From the NCBI GenBank assembly GCA_028275705.1, contig JAPWUD010000001.1, positions 124,001 through 188,000 on the forward strand: DNA of 64,000 nt. Direction: 5' to 3'. A program made the translations under genes and the position numbers. Below are positions 31,456-40,883 of the stretch, piece after piece. Each line of letters begins with the position of its first letter. The stretch's first letter is position 1. This DNA is from Desulfurococcaceae archaeon (GTDB lineage Archaea; Thermoproteota; Thermoprotei_A; Sulfolobales; Desulfurococcaceae). Under the pieces are notes generated by a model, which worked only from the letters and a program-made list of their open reading frames with translations, was not told the DNA's origin and searched no databases.

Positions 31456-31929
31456 TTACCTTGGAGTTTTACATGGACACATGCACTCTTGTCGGTAAAT
31501 TAGTGAGTGGTATGATATAAGGTTTACGGAGTTGTTGGAGATGTCTACTAGGTACGTGTATACCGCTGTACTATTAGATAGTACAACTATCGACTGTGTA
31601 GCTTTAAACGATACATCACCATTAGCATCTACATATGCCTTTATCAATGGCCGAATCGCTACAATGCTGTAACCTTGATTCATCAGCTGTGATGTCTCCG
31701 AGTTAGATCGCAGTATATTTAATACTGTTGAATTATACTCCGGGCTTACCTCTACTGCTGATAATACTGAGCCTCTTCCAAATTTACCATGATACCTCAA
31801 TAATACCTGGGGCTGATACGTTGTTGTCTGAGTGGTTGTCGCCTGAGCATGTGAACTGATTACATAGCCTGCCATTGCAGCTACTACAGCGATTACTATG
31901 ATACCAATTACTATATTCTTCGTCTCCAC
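31456..31929 (-). CDS. Membrane-anchored extracytoplasmic protein with C-terminal CMCPC motif
   Basis: N-terminal TM, Thr-rich linker (ATTTQTTTYQPQ), ends QECMCPCKTPR. Confidence 0.55.
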   Translation of the reverse strand: METKNIVIGIIVIAVVAAMAGYVISSHAQATTTQTTTYQPQVLLRYHGKFGRGSVLSAVEVSPEYNSTVLNILRSNSETSQLMNQGYSIVAIRPLIKAYVDANGDVSFKATQSIVVLSNSTAVYTYLVDISNNSVNLISYHSLIYRQECMCPCKTPR

Positions 31930-32713
31930 GATCTCACCTCAATGGATTAAACCAATACTTATGATTTTAAAAGTAACTCTCAAGAAGAGAGTCTCTTATG
32001 GAGAGTAATTAAAGTTCCAAATACTTGTTAACAGCGATATCACCAATCAGCCCCCACTACTCTATAAACTCTCATAACATATGCCCGTTCACATTGCTTA
32101 CGACCATGGGTTCATACGTAATAACGAATGAAACACTCTATATACCCACACTTTTCCCATAAATCGTTAAAACACCTGAATTCTCGGAGTCTAAATTTGC
32201 TTTTTGTTAATTCATTATTACATCTTGGGATTTAATACTATGATTACCCGCAAGTAAAGGAATTCACCAAGGAAATATTGTTCCTCAATGAACACGTTAA
32301 AAAGATTTACTTTATGGAATATACTAAAGCACCAATTTTACGAGCTCTTAGTATGCTCAGCGAGCCTACTTAAAGGTGAAGCAGAGAGCAGTATTGAAGA
32401 CCGTTGGGACACTGTATTAAAAACGCGTTGAGCTACCGCACCCATCAAGCTCAACTCTACGAATACTAATAGATCCTGCTAATTCACACATTAAACTCCT
32501 AATTTAGACTACAGCCTGCACAATATTCTAAAAATATATAATAAACCCTTAAAAGCCAACTAAACTATTAAACAATCCCACGAGAATACATATACATCCT
32601 CAAAGCCCCCGCTAATTAACATAGTTTAGTCAAACACATTACATAAGGCTCTCATTTTGAGAGTTAGCTTAAAATAATCTCTCCTCTACTGGAGGATCAT
32701 AGAGGTGTTAGAC

Positions 32714-33973
32714 ATGGTTGATGTATTGTGGTTGTTGAACACAGCTCTAAAAGATCTATTCTCAAGGAAGACTAGGAGTATATTGACTATTGCAAGTATC
32801 GCTATTGGAATAGCACTATTATTCTCACTAATTTCACTTGTAAATGGAGTAGAATCAAGAAGTGCTACTATGATTAGACAATTAACCTCGGCTGATATAA
32901 TTATACGAAACACCACGAGAGTTGATACTTCAACAGGGATACCGAGTCCTGAGGGGACGCGTGGATTTATTCGGCCTATTACTCTAAGCCTAATTAATGA
33001 ATCTATATTACAAAATATCGAGTCAATAGAATCAATATACTATGCTACATCACTACTAACTACTCAAGCATATGTAGATGAAACCCCAATTATACTCCAG
33101 GGCGTTATACCTGGAGAATATGAACTAGTAGCTGGAAGTCTGAATATTATTAATGGTAGAAGCCTCTCATGTCTCAATTGCCCCGAAGTGGTCGTTGGAA
33201 AGAGCTTAATGGAGAGACTTAACTTAAGTGTAGGAGGTACATTGACTATTACGGTGAATAATACTCAAGTATATTTAAACGTAGTGGGAGTTTATGAGTC
33301 AGGTGTGCAATTCTTCGAGATGATGAATGTATATGTACCATTATACTTCCTACAAAATATTACAGGTAGAGTTGGACTTGTCAGCGAGATACTTATAAAG
33401 CTTAAAAATCCCGGTGATGCACAGAGCGTTGCATCATATATACAGTCTATATATCCCGATCTCAGGGCAACACTACAGACAGCGCAAATACAACAAGCTA
33501 GTCAATTAATTTCAACACTCACAACATTCTTCTTAACAATAGGTTTAATCGCCATAATAGCTGGTGGTTTTGGAGTAGCTAATACCATGTTAATTAATGT
33601 ATTTGAGAGAATGCGTGAAATAGGTATATTGAGAGCTATAGGTGCTTCATCGAGAACAATATTATTAATGTTTCTCACAGAAGCACTAGTACTCGGTCTC
33701 TTTGGTGGAGTTACAGGTATATGTACTGGATTTATCTTAGCATATATCTTGCCAAACTACTTCCCAATACAAACAGCTAGTAGAATATTACCAGGCTCAA
33801 GGGCTTTCGGGGGATCTCCACAAATAACACAGATATCTATAACACCAGTTATAACATGGGACACTATTATGTTAGCACTAATTATAGGTGTAATTGTCTC
33901 TCTATTGGCAGGTCTATATCCTGCCTGGAGAGCTTCACGTATAAAACCTATAGAGGTGTTGAGACATGGATAA
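32714..33973 (+). CDS. ABC transporter permease, MacB/FtsX family
   Basis: N-terminal TM plus three C-terminal TM helices, FERMREIGILRAIGAS motif. Confidence 0.88.
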   Translation: MVDVLWLLNTALKDLFSRKTRSILTIASIAIGIALLFSLISLVNGVESRSATMIRQLTSADIIIRNTTRVDTSTGIPSPEGTRGFIRPITLSLINESILQNIESIESIYYATSLLTTQAYVDETPIILQGVIPGEYELVAGSLNIINGRSLSCLNCPEVVVGKSLMERLNLSVGGTLTITVNNTQVYLNVVGVYESGVQFFEMMNVYVPLYFLQNITGRVGLVSEILIKLKNPGDAQSVASYIQSIYPDLRATLQTAQIQQASQLISTLTTFFLTIGLIAIIAGGFGVANTMLINVFERMREIGILRAIGASSRTILLMFLTEALVLGLFGGVTGICTGFILAYILPNYFPIQTASRILPGSRAFGGSPQITQISITPVITWDTIMLALIIGVIVSLLAGLYPAWRASRIKPIEVLRHG

Positions 33974-34685
33974 CTTAATTGTTAAAGCTGAGAACTTAGT
34001 AAAGATCTATCAGTCGGGTAAAGTGAGAGTAAAAGCCCTTGACGGAGTTAATCTAATAGCTCATAGAGGCGAAATACTGGGTATTATTGGCCCCTCAGGC
34101 TCCGGTAAAACAACACTACTCAATATTATTGGTGGATTAGATAAACCTACTAAAGGAACTGTATTTATTGATAACACCGAGATAACTAAATTAAGTGAAG
34201 AGGAGTTAGTGAAATTTAGATTGAGAAATATAGGATTTGTATTCCAATTCTTTAATCTAATACCATCACTAAGCGTCGTTGAAAATGTTGAATTACCACT
34301 AGCACTTCTCGGAGTATCTAGAATTGAGAGGAGAGAATTAGCATCAACCACACTGAGAGAACTGGGATTAATTCATAGAGCTAATTTTAAGCCAAGTGAA
34401 CTAAGTGGTGGTGAACAACAGAGAGTTGCAATAGCAAGAGCAATTATCACAAACCCCAAAATAGTATTAATGGATGAGCCAACAGGAAATCTCGACTCTG
34501 AAAACGCTAAGAACTTAATGAAGTTCATTGAGAAAGTACAAGAGAAATATGGTGTTACATTTATAATTGCAACACACGACCCCATAGTTGTTAGGCAATG
34601 TGAACGAGCATACATCCTAAGGGATGGAAGATTTATAGAAGAACTGAATGGCCAGGCCGCAGTTAATAAGTATTCAAAACTCTAA
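33966..34685 (+). CDS. ABC transporter ATP-binding protein (LolD/MacB type)
   Basis: GPSGSGKTT, LSGGEQQRVAIARA, LMDEPTGNLD. Confidence 0.92.
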   Translation: MDNLIVKAENLVKIYQSGKVRVKALDGVNLIAHRGEILGIIGPSGSGKTTLLNIIGGLDKPTKGTVFIDNTEITKLSEEELVKFRLRNIGFVFQFFNLIPSLSVVENVELPLALLGVSRIERRELASTTLRELGLIHRANFKPSELSGGEQQRVAIARAIITNPKIVLMDEPTGNLDSENAKNLMKFIEKVQEKYGVTFIIATHDPIVVRQCERAYILRDGRFIEELNGQAAVNKYSKL

Positions 34686-34846
34686 ATACTCTCTTCAGGA
34701 AACTCCTATTTTGAGAGCTACCTCTAAAATAACACTTACCCCTAGATCTCTTCGAGGTGATGTATATGAGTACAGGGAAATCAATATTTACTAGAACTAA
34801 TCTCCACTAGAGACAGTCCTCCTAGCTGGCAGACGTTAAGGGCTTA

Positions 34847-35005
34847 TTGAGGAAGCATCTAGGCCACGCGGAATTCTTGTTCTCTCCCATAGTGAGGGCA
34901 TTGCTATTAATTAACGATGTACATCCACTAACACAGCTCAAGATTCTCGTGATCAAAGAACAACACCAGAGAAGAACCAAGACTCGAAATTTCACCATGC
35001 AATAA
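34847..35005 (+). pseudogene. Short ORF or gene fragment (52 aa)
   Basis: TTG start; MRKHLGHAEFLFSPIVRALLLINDVHPLTQLKILVIKEQHQRRTKTRNFTMQ*. Confidence 0.25.
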
Positions 35006-35043
35006 TTAACTAAAAATCTTAGAATAGCGGGTGAGTAGTCACG

Positions 35044-35298
35044 TTGATCAAGTGTAAAATTTGCGGTGAGATCTTCTTAGAGTGGGAGAGTGCGAGAGAA
35101 CATGTGAAAAGCAAGCACAGAGAGCAAGTTAAATATATTCTCTCACAACTACGTCTCAGTAAAATTAAAAAACTTGAAAAACAAGGCATAGACCCTGAGG
35201 ACCGGTTGCTGGATGCCTCTTTAAACACCCAGATAAACACTAGGGTTGCCTCTCACAATTATATCTATGTAGAGAGGGTTCAATTAACACCATTATGA
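35044..35298 (+). CDS. Small protein with N-terminal C2H2 zinc finger
   Basis: IKCKICGEIFLEWESAREHVKSKH = CxxC-x12-HxxxxH. Confidence 0.6.
   Translation: MIKCKICGEIFLEWESAREHVKSKHREQVKYILSQLRLSKIKKLEKQGIDPEDRLLDASLNTQINTRVASHNYIYVERVQLTPL
35216..35258 (+). repeat. Copy 2 of dispersed direct repeat (see 29406-29450)
   Basis: CTTTAAACACCCAGATAAAC shared exactly. Confidence 0.7.
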
Positions 35299-35328
35299 GG
35301 ATGTGGGCTTAAGATTATTCGAGAAGGA

Positions 35329-35373
35329 TTTATATACTTGGGTTACCCCAAGTTTACTTGGGGTGGGGTAAGT
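35329..35373 (+). promoter_or_regulatory. TATA box followed by two tandem 18-nt pseudo-palindromes abutting the start codon
   Basis: TTATATA then ACTTGGGTTACCCCAAGT (35336-35353), TT, ACTTGGGGTGGGGTAAGT (35356-35373), TTG start at 35374. Confidence 0.7.
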
Positions 35374-36483
35374 TTGTTGTTTGATGTGAGGCCTAAGGAG
35401 AGAAGAAGTGATCTGTATGACTTTGAGAGAGAGCTTGAAGAGCTTAAGAGAGGGTTGGAGAGAACTCCTATTACTCTATTAATTGGAGTGAGAAGGACTG
35501 GTAAGACCTCGCTTCTTAAGGTTGCTTTAAGTGAGCTTGGATATCCCTATGTGTATTTAGATACGAGGGTTTCTACTAATCCGACTTATCGAGATTTCGC
35601 TAATATTGTAAAGTATTCTCTAGAGGACTTTATAGCTAGAAATACTTCTCTACGTAGGAAGATAGTGGAGAGACTGCGTAGCGTTAGCGGTGTTTCGATC
35701 TCTATATCACCATTATCAGTTAATATCTCCTGGAGGGGTGATAAGAGATTTGAGTTATTAGAATTATTTAATGCTCTCAACAAGATCGGCTATGACATTG
35801 GAGAACCAGTCATAATTGCATTTGACGAGGCACAGGAACTTAGGAGAATAACTTGGATAGACTTTACGCGGATTTTCGCCTATATATACGATAACTTAGA
35901 GTATATTAGACTAGCGTTAACAGGCTCCGAAATAGGCCTCCTATATAGATTTATAAACGTTAATAGTGGCGAGTCTCCTCTCTATGGTAGATACATACAC
36001 GTAGTGTCCACAAGAAGACTAAGCTTAGAGGAATCACTGGATTTCCTCGAGAAGGGATTTAGAGAAGTGGGCGTGGTAATACCCCGACACGTCATTGAAG
36101 ACGCAGCCAGTGTATTTGGAGGTATTATTGGCTGGCTTACGCTCTTTGGCTACAACTGCTACATGAATATTAATACATGCTCTGAGAGCATTGAAAAAGT
36201 CATTAAAATCGCGGTTGAAACAGCTAAACGAGAAGTAGAAAACTTCTTGAAGACTAGGAGAAGCGAGAGATACCCAGTTATCTTAAAACTATTAACTATA
36301 GAGAGGAGTTGGAGTGAAATAAAAAATAGACTCGAGGATATCGAAGGTAGGACTATAAATGATAAGACACTCAACGAGCTATTAACAACACTACTAAATC
36401 TCTCAATAATTGAGAAAACAAACAACAAGTACATAATAGCGGACCCTATAACTAGAAAAGCCGTAGAAGAACTAGCGGGCTAG
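35374..36483 (+). CDS. Archaeal STAND/AAA-like ATPase (copy A)
   Basis: LLIGVRRTGKTSLL Walker A, IIAFDEAQEL Walker B; probable start TTG 35374 (ORF track 35338). Confidence 0.85.
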   Translation: MLFDVRPKERRSDLYDFERELEELKRGLERTPITLLIGVRRTGKTSLLKVALSELGYPYVYLDTRVSTNPTYRDFANIVKYSLEDFIARNTSLRRKIVERLRSVSGVSISISPLSVNISWRGDKRFELLELFNALNKIGYDIGEPVIIAFDEAQELRRITWIDFTRIFAYIYDNLEYIRLALTGSEIGLLYRFINVNSGESPLYGRYIHVVSTRRLSLEESLDFLEKGFREVGVVIPRHVIEDAASVFGGIIGWLTLFGYNCYMNINTCSESIEKVIKIAVETAKREVENFLKTRRSERYPVILKLLTIERSWSEIKNRLEDIEGRTINDKTLNELLTTLLNLSIIEKTNNKYIIADPITRKAVEELAG

Positions 36484-36618
36484 ATCAATTATTGGAGGAA
36501 ACCAAGAGCTTAATAAATAATCGTGTAGTGATGGTCTCCAAGATAAATGCTTTAAGACCCTGATGAACCCTCTATCCTCACCACGTACTTCTAGGTAATT
36601 GCAAAAAGCCTCCTTCAA
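36472..36618 (-). CDS. Unassigned 48-aa ORF or gene fragment (not in ORF track)
   Basis: TTG start; frame open 36472-36672: ...AHRLNRAECSKELKEAFCNYLEVRGEDRGFIRVLKHLSWRPSLHDYLLSSWFPPIIDLAR*. Confidence 0.3.
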   Translation of the reverse strand: MKEAFCNYLEVRGEDRGFIRVLKHLSWRPSLHDYLLSSWFPPIIDLAR

Positions 36619-36697
36619 CTCTTTACTACACTCAGCTCTGTTTAATCTATGAGCTAGGCGAAATCTAGTACTTTATAGTGGTCTACTTCCTTTAACA

Positions 36698-37189
36698 TCA
36701 TATTTTCCCAATAGGATAAATGTACTTGTCATCAGAGCTCATTTTAAAGAGACCTAGAAATGCACCCCATTGAAGCAGTGTATTCATCGCCTCCCGGGTG
36801 TTTCGTGGATAAAACCTCGTTACTATATCTATGAACTCCTCTACTCTAAGTCTCTTTTTAGCCTTCAACTCGTTAATAATGGTTTTAAATGGCTCAATAT
36901 TATCTATAACCTCTCTTAATTTACTCTTAACATGCCGGACATGCCCCTTTACAATCTCCAAACCCAGCTGGGTTAATTTAATATTCCCATTTTCTACAAC
37001 CTCCACTAGCCTCAATGAAGAGGCTACATCAATTATGTGTGGTAGCATATCGATTTGTTCTCCGAGAAGATCCCCGAGATTCATTGGATCCACGGAGTCT
37101 CCAAGACTATGAATTGCCTCAAGTAGGCCTAACACTTGATCCAGTTGTGCATTATGTGGAAGTACATAACTGTGCTCGCTACTCGACAA
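36698..37189 (-). CDS. AAA-associated (AAA_assoc_C-like) domain protein linked to nitrate/sulfonate-type ABC transporters
   Basis: Sequence character and divergent position next to NitT/TauT-type permease and ATPase. Confidence 0.55.
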   Translation of the reverse strand: MSSSEHSYVLPHNAQLDQVLGLLEAIHSLGDSVDPMNLGDLLGEQIDMLPHIIDVASSLRLVEVVENGNIKLTQLGLEIVKGHVRHVKSKLREVIDNIEPFKTIINELKAKKRLRVEEFIDIVTRFYPRNTREAMNTLLQWGAFLGLFKMSSDDKYIYPIGKI

Positions 37190-37257
37190 TCCCTCTATAC
37201 ACCAGTATAGACACTTAATAACATAACTCCCTTAATAAGTTTAAACACGGTGACTAA

Positions 37258-38772
37258 ATGAACCTCAATGAATTGACAATAGAGCTTACAATATCTACAT
37301 CACTAAGCCTGGGGAGAATGCTTGCAGCGTACATGCTATCCCTCATACTAGCAATAGTTGCAGGGGTTGCAATGGCTAGGAACAAGTATGTTGAGTCAAT
37401 ACTACTCCCAATACTCGATGTTCTCCAATCAATACCCATACTCGGCTTCTTCCCAGCCGTACTCGCAGTATTTATAACTACACTGGGGCCAGTGGCTGGG
37501 GGTGAGCTGAGCTCAATATTTTTAATAACTACTAGTCTTGTCTGGAACATGATCTTCGGCGTTTACTCGAGTATTAAATCCCTAGACCCCTCAATCGATC
37601 ACTTAGTAGCAGTGTATAAACTACCATTAATTCACAGGTTTCTATACATATACCTACCCGCCTCGAAGAGCTCTATTGCAGCAAATAGCATTATTTCATG
37701 GGCTGGCGGCTGGTTCTTCCTTACAAGCGCTGAAGTAATCTCAATGGGTAGAGTTGAGTATAGACTGAAAGGACTGGGTTCATTCATCATAAAGGCATTC
37801 GAAGAAGGCAGTACCATGGCATATACTACTGGTTTACTAGCACTATTCATGGTTATCTTAGTTTCCTACCTCATTATTTGGAACCCATTTACAATGAAAT
37901 ACACAGGTACAAGAACTCTTCTAGGATTTATGAAGGCATATGATGTTATCGATAAAGCACTCTCTAAAACCTGGGGTTTTATAGTGGAGAAAGTAGTCGC
38001 GGCATATAATGTTGTTGCTAGAGTTAAAATTAAGAGTACTCATATAATAATTTGCTCTATATTACCCCTACTCCTCTACCAATACCACACTAGACTAGTA
38101 CTCGATAATTCATTATACAGTAAAATCCTAGAGTATGGTGTCGACTTCCTTAGAGTAGCACCAATAACTCTCATCAGAGTATACCTAGTAGTTGTTACAG
38201 GACTCGCAGTATCAATACTACTAGCCTACATCTCCCACACTCGGCTAAAACTAGGGAAAATAATAGTTATGTCGGGTGAAGTATTGTCATCAATTCCTGC
38301 AATGATGTGGTGGCCAATACTACTACCGCTTCTAAAGGGGTTTCCACAAAGTGTAATGATGTTTGTCTATCTACAAGGCTCTCTATGGTATGTCTTCTTC
38401 AATGTTTTAATATTTGGCTTATCTAGTCTAAGGGAGAGTATCATAGAGCTCTCGGAGATCTATAATGTAAAGGGGAGACTATACTTGTCGAGAATATTCA
38501 TACCATCCCTCCTCCCAAGCATACTTGCAGGGGGTTTATCAGCATCGGGAGGTGCGTGGAATGCCTCAATCGCAGCAGAGTACATAGTGCTCGGAGGTTT
38601 AACCGTGGACATGGGTGGTGTGGGTAGTCTACTTAATAAACAAGCCCAAGCAGGCGACGTACTTGGTGTTTTATCAACATCTTTTTTCATGAGTTTAGTA
38701 GTTGTATTTATCAATAAGACGATTTGGGCTAGAATACTGGGGAAAATACGTGGTTACTATGTCGTCGAGTAA
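37258..38772 (+). CDS. NitT/TauT-type ABC transporter permease, tandem-duplicated
   Basis: Two BPD-permease modules in 504 aa. Confidence 0.8.
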   Translation: MNLNELTIELTISTSLSLGRMLAAYMLSLILAIVAGVAMARNKYVESILLPILDVLQSIPILGFFPAVLAVFITTLGPVAGGELSSIFLITTSLVWNMIFGVYSSIKSLDPSIDHLVAVYKLPLIHRFLYIYLPASKSSIAANSIISWAGGWFFLTSAEVISMGRVEYRLKGLGSFIIKAFEEGSTMAYTTGLLALFMVILVSYLIIWNPFTMKYTGTRTLLGFMKAYDVIDKALSKTWGFIVEKVVAAYNVVARVKIKSTHIIICSILPLLLYQYHTRLVLDNSLYSKILEYGVDFLRVAPITLIRVYLVVVTGLAVSILLAYISHTRLKLGKIIVMSGEVLSSIPAMMWWPILLPLLKGFPQSVMMFVYLQGSLWYVFFNVLIFGLSSLRESIIELSEIYNVKGRLYLSRIFIPSLLPSILAGGLSASGGAWNASIAAEYIVLGGLTVDMGGVGSLLNKQAQAGDVLGVLSTSFFMSLVVVFINKTIWARILGKIRGYYVVE

Positions 38773-39508
38773 GAACTATGTCGTGGAGGTTGTAGGGGTT
38801 TCAAAGAGCTATATAAGCGGGGGGAGAGAAGTCGAGGTACTTAAAGACATTAGCTTCGAAGTAGGCAGGGAATTCGTCTCCATAATTGGGCCAAGTGGGT
38901 GTGGAAAATCAACACTACTGAGAATAATTGCAGGCGTGGAGAAACCCAGTGGGGGGAGAGTTGTTTTTAACCTCAATAGAAAGCCCATTATTGGCTTCGT
39001 ATTTCAATTTCCCACGCTTCTACCATGGATGACTGTGCTAGACAACGTAATTCTACCATTAATAGCTACTGGTGTAGAGAAAAGCAATGCCATTGAGAAG
39101 GCTAGAATGACTTTAAAAGTTGTTGGACTAGGGGGATTTGAGGATTTTTACCCGAGTGAGCTTAGTGGTGGAATGAAGCAGAGAGTTAACATTGCACGTG
39201 CATTAGCAATAGGGCCCGATGTCTTATTAATGGATGAGCCATTCTCAAACCTAGACCCATTAACAGCCGAGAGCTTGAGGAGCGAGGTACTTGACATATG
39301 GCTTTCTTCAATACTACCCGTTAAATCCATTATAATGGTTACACACAACGTTGAAGAAGCCGTTATAATGTCTGATAAAGTAATTATACTGTCTCCACGG
39401 CCAGCTAGAGTATTGAAAATAATAGACGTAAACATACCTAGACCACGAAGTAGAAAAATGCCCGAAGTCCAAGAGATGGTTGATAAAGTATACGAATATG
39501 TTAGTTAA
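38759..39508 (+). CDS. NitT/TauT-type ABC transporter ATP-binding protein
   Basis: [37 protein letters not shown]; internal ATG at 38759. Confidence 0.9.
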   Translation: MSSSKNYVVEVVGVSKSYISGGREVEVLKDISFEVGREFVSIIGPSGCGKSTLLRIIAGVEKPSGGRVVFNLNRKPIIGFVFQFPTLLPWMTVLDNVILPLIATGVEKSNAIEKARMTLKVVGLGGFEDFYPSELSGGMKQRVNIARALAIGPDVLLMDEPFSNLDPLTAESLRSEVLDIWLSSILPVKSIIMVTHNVEEAVIMSDKVIILSPRPARVLKIIDVNIPRPRSRKMPEVQEMVDKVYEYVS

Positions 39509-39638
39509 CAACCTTTCTCTATACTCAACCATGTATCACTATTTCCAGTTATTCGAGAACTTATAGTAGGAAACTTCTTCTGAGATAGAAACCAGTTTAA
39601 GCTGTTAGTTAGACAAATATGCGTAGAGTTATTGAGGG

Positions 39639-39761
39639 TTGACGGTGGAAGGTGTGGAAACAGTGTACTTAGATCCGAGCGTTATTGTGAAACATAGCTT
39701 GAGTAAGCTAATAGCGATCTCGCCGCTTCACTCTAAGGTGGGAATTAATAGTATTTCCTAA
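39639..39761 (+). pseudogene. Truncated PIN-domain (VapC-like) fragment
   Basis: MTVEGVETVYLDPSVIVKHSLSKLIAISPLHSKVGINSIS*; VYLDPSVIVK resembles the PIN N-terminal strand. Confidence 0.35.
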
Positions 39762-40791
39762 TACCGTGTTGGAGCACTGGGTCTGTTATCTCGTATTCTT
39801 CGTTTTCCTTCCTTATGAAGCCCGAGTCTGCGAGGTTTTTAATTATTGTAGCTAGTGTGTTGTTGGGTATTCTCCCTAGTCTCGCCTCAACACCTCTCTT
39901 TACCTCAGACCACCTAGCTCTACCGAGTGTTGCTATTATCTTCAATACTTCCCTATACCTTCTCTCACCAACACCATACACTCTAAGAGCGTGTTCTAAC
40001 TCACTTAGAGCAAGCTTAGATGCTTTATCAAGAATAGAGTCTATGTCCTCTCCACTAGTAGTTAAAGCGAAGCCGAAGTACGTGAGCCACCCAATAACCC
40101 CGTCAAACCTCTTAATAGCTTCATTAACCACTTCATCGCTAACTCTAACACCTTCTTGCTCAAAACCCTTAACCAAGAACTCTCTAGACTCAGCATCACT
40201 CAGTTTCCTCAATTTAACCTCAGTGAATGCTCTACCATATAGTGGCGCCTCGGGATCATTTATTCTCAAGAACCTGTAGAGTAGGCCTATCATGGAGCCT
40301 GAAACAATGATCTTTAAGTCTAGGTGGTCGTATGCATATGCAATTAAAGAGTCAAACCTATACCCAGACCTCCTAAGCTCCTGTGCCTCATCGAGAACCA
40401 AGACCTTACCCTCCAGTGCGTGGAGAACTCGGAGAAGAGATCTCTCACTCCTCACTTTAAACCTAACTCCAAAACCACCAACACTAACCTCTTCAACATC
40501 CCTTAACGCCTTTAAAGCCCATTCATGTCTACTCAACTCCTCTTCAAGCAAGTTTAAGAATGAATTCAATGATATCATTCCTGAAGGTAGGAGTCTACAG
40601 TCTAAGTAGACATAATCTAGTCTCTTTTCATTGAGATATGTAAGTATTAGTGAAGTCTTCCCATACCTCCTAAGACCTGAAACAACCACTAGCTTACCCC
40701 GTCTCAAACCATTATCTAAAGTAGATAACTCGCTCTCCATGTTGAACAAGTCTTCTCTCCTTCTCTTAGGTTCAGGGTTAAAGTATCCCAA
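39745..40791 (-). CDS. Archaeal STAND/AAA-like ATPase (copy B)
   Basis: VVSGLRRYGKTSLI Walker A, VLVLDEAQELRRSGY Walker B; paralogue of 35374-36483. Confidence 0.85.
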   Translation of the reverse strand: MGYFNPEPKRRREDLFNMESELSTLDNGLRRGKLVVVSGLRRYGKTSLILTYLNEKRLDYVYLDCRLLPSGMISLNSFLNLLEEELSRHEWALKALRDVEEVSVGGFGVRFKVRSERSLLRVLHALEGKVLVLDEAQELRRSGYRFDSLIAYAYDHLDLKIIVSGSMIGLLYRFLRINDPEAPLYGRAFTEVKLRKLSDAESREFLVKGFEQEGVRVSDEVVNEAIKRFDGVIGWLTYFGFALTTSGEDIDSILDKASKLALSELEHALRVYGVGERRYREVLKIIATLGRARWSEVKRGVEARLGRIPNNTLATIIKNLADSGFIRKENEEYEITDPVLQHGIRKYY

Positions 40792-40835
40792 AAGTCACCC
40801 CCCTAACTAAGTTACCCCCCTAACTTACTTATATA
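40792..40835 (-). promoter_or_regulatory. TATA box and two tandem 17-nt G-rich pseudo-palindromes abutting the start codon
   Basis: Minus strand: TATATAA..., AGTTAGGGGGGTAACTT, AGTTAGGGGGGTGACTT, then TTG start at 40791. Confidence 0.75.
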
Positions 40836-40883
40836 CAGAACCTCCATGAGTCATTCATAGATTCACAATATTTGCCTCTCTAT

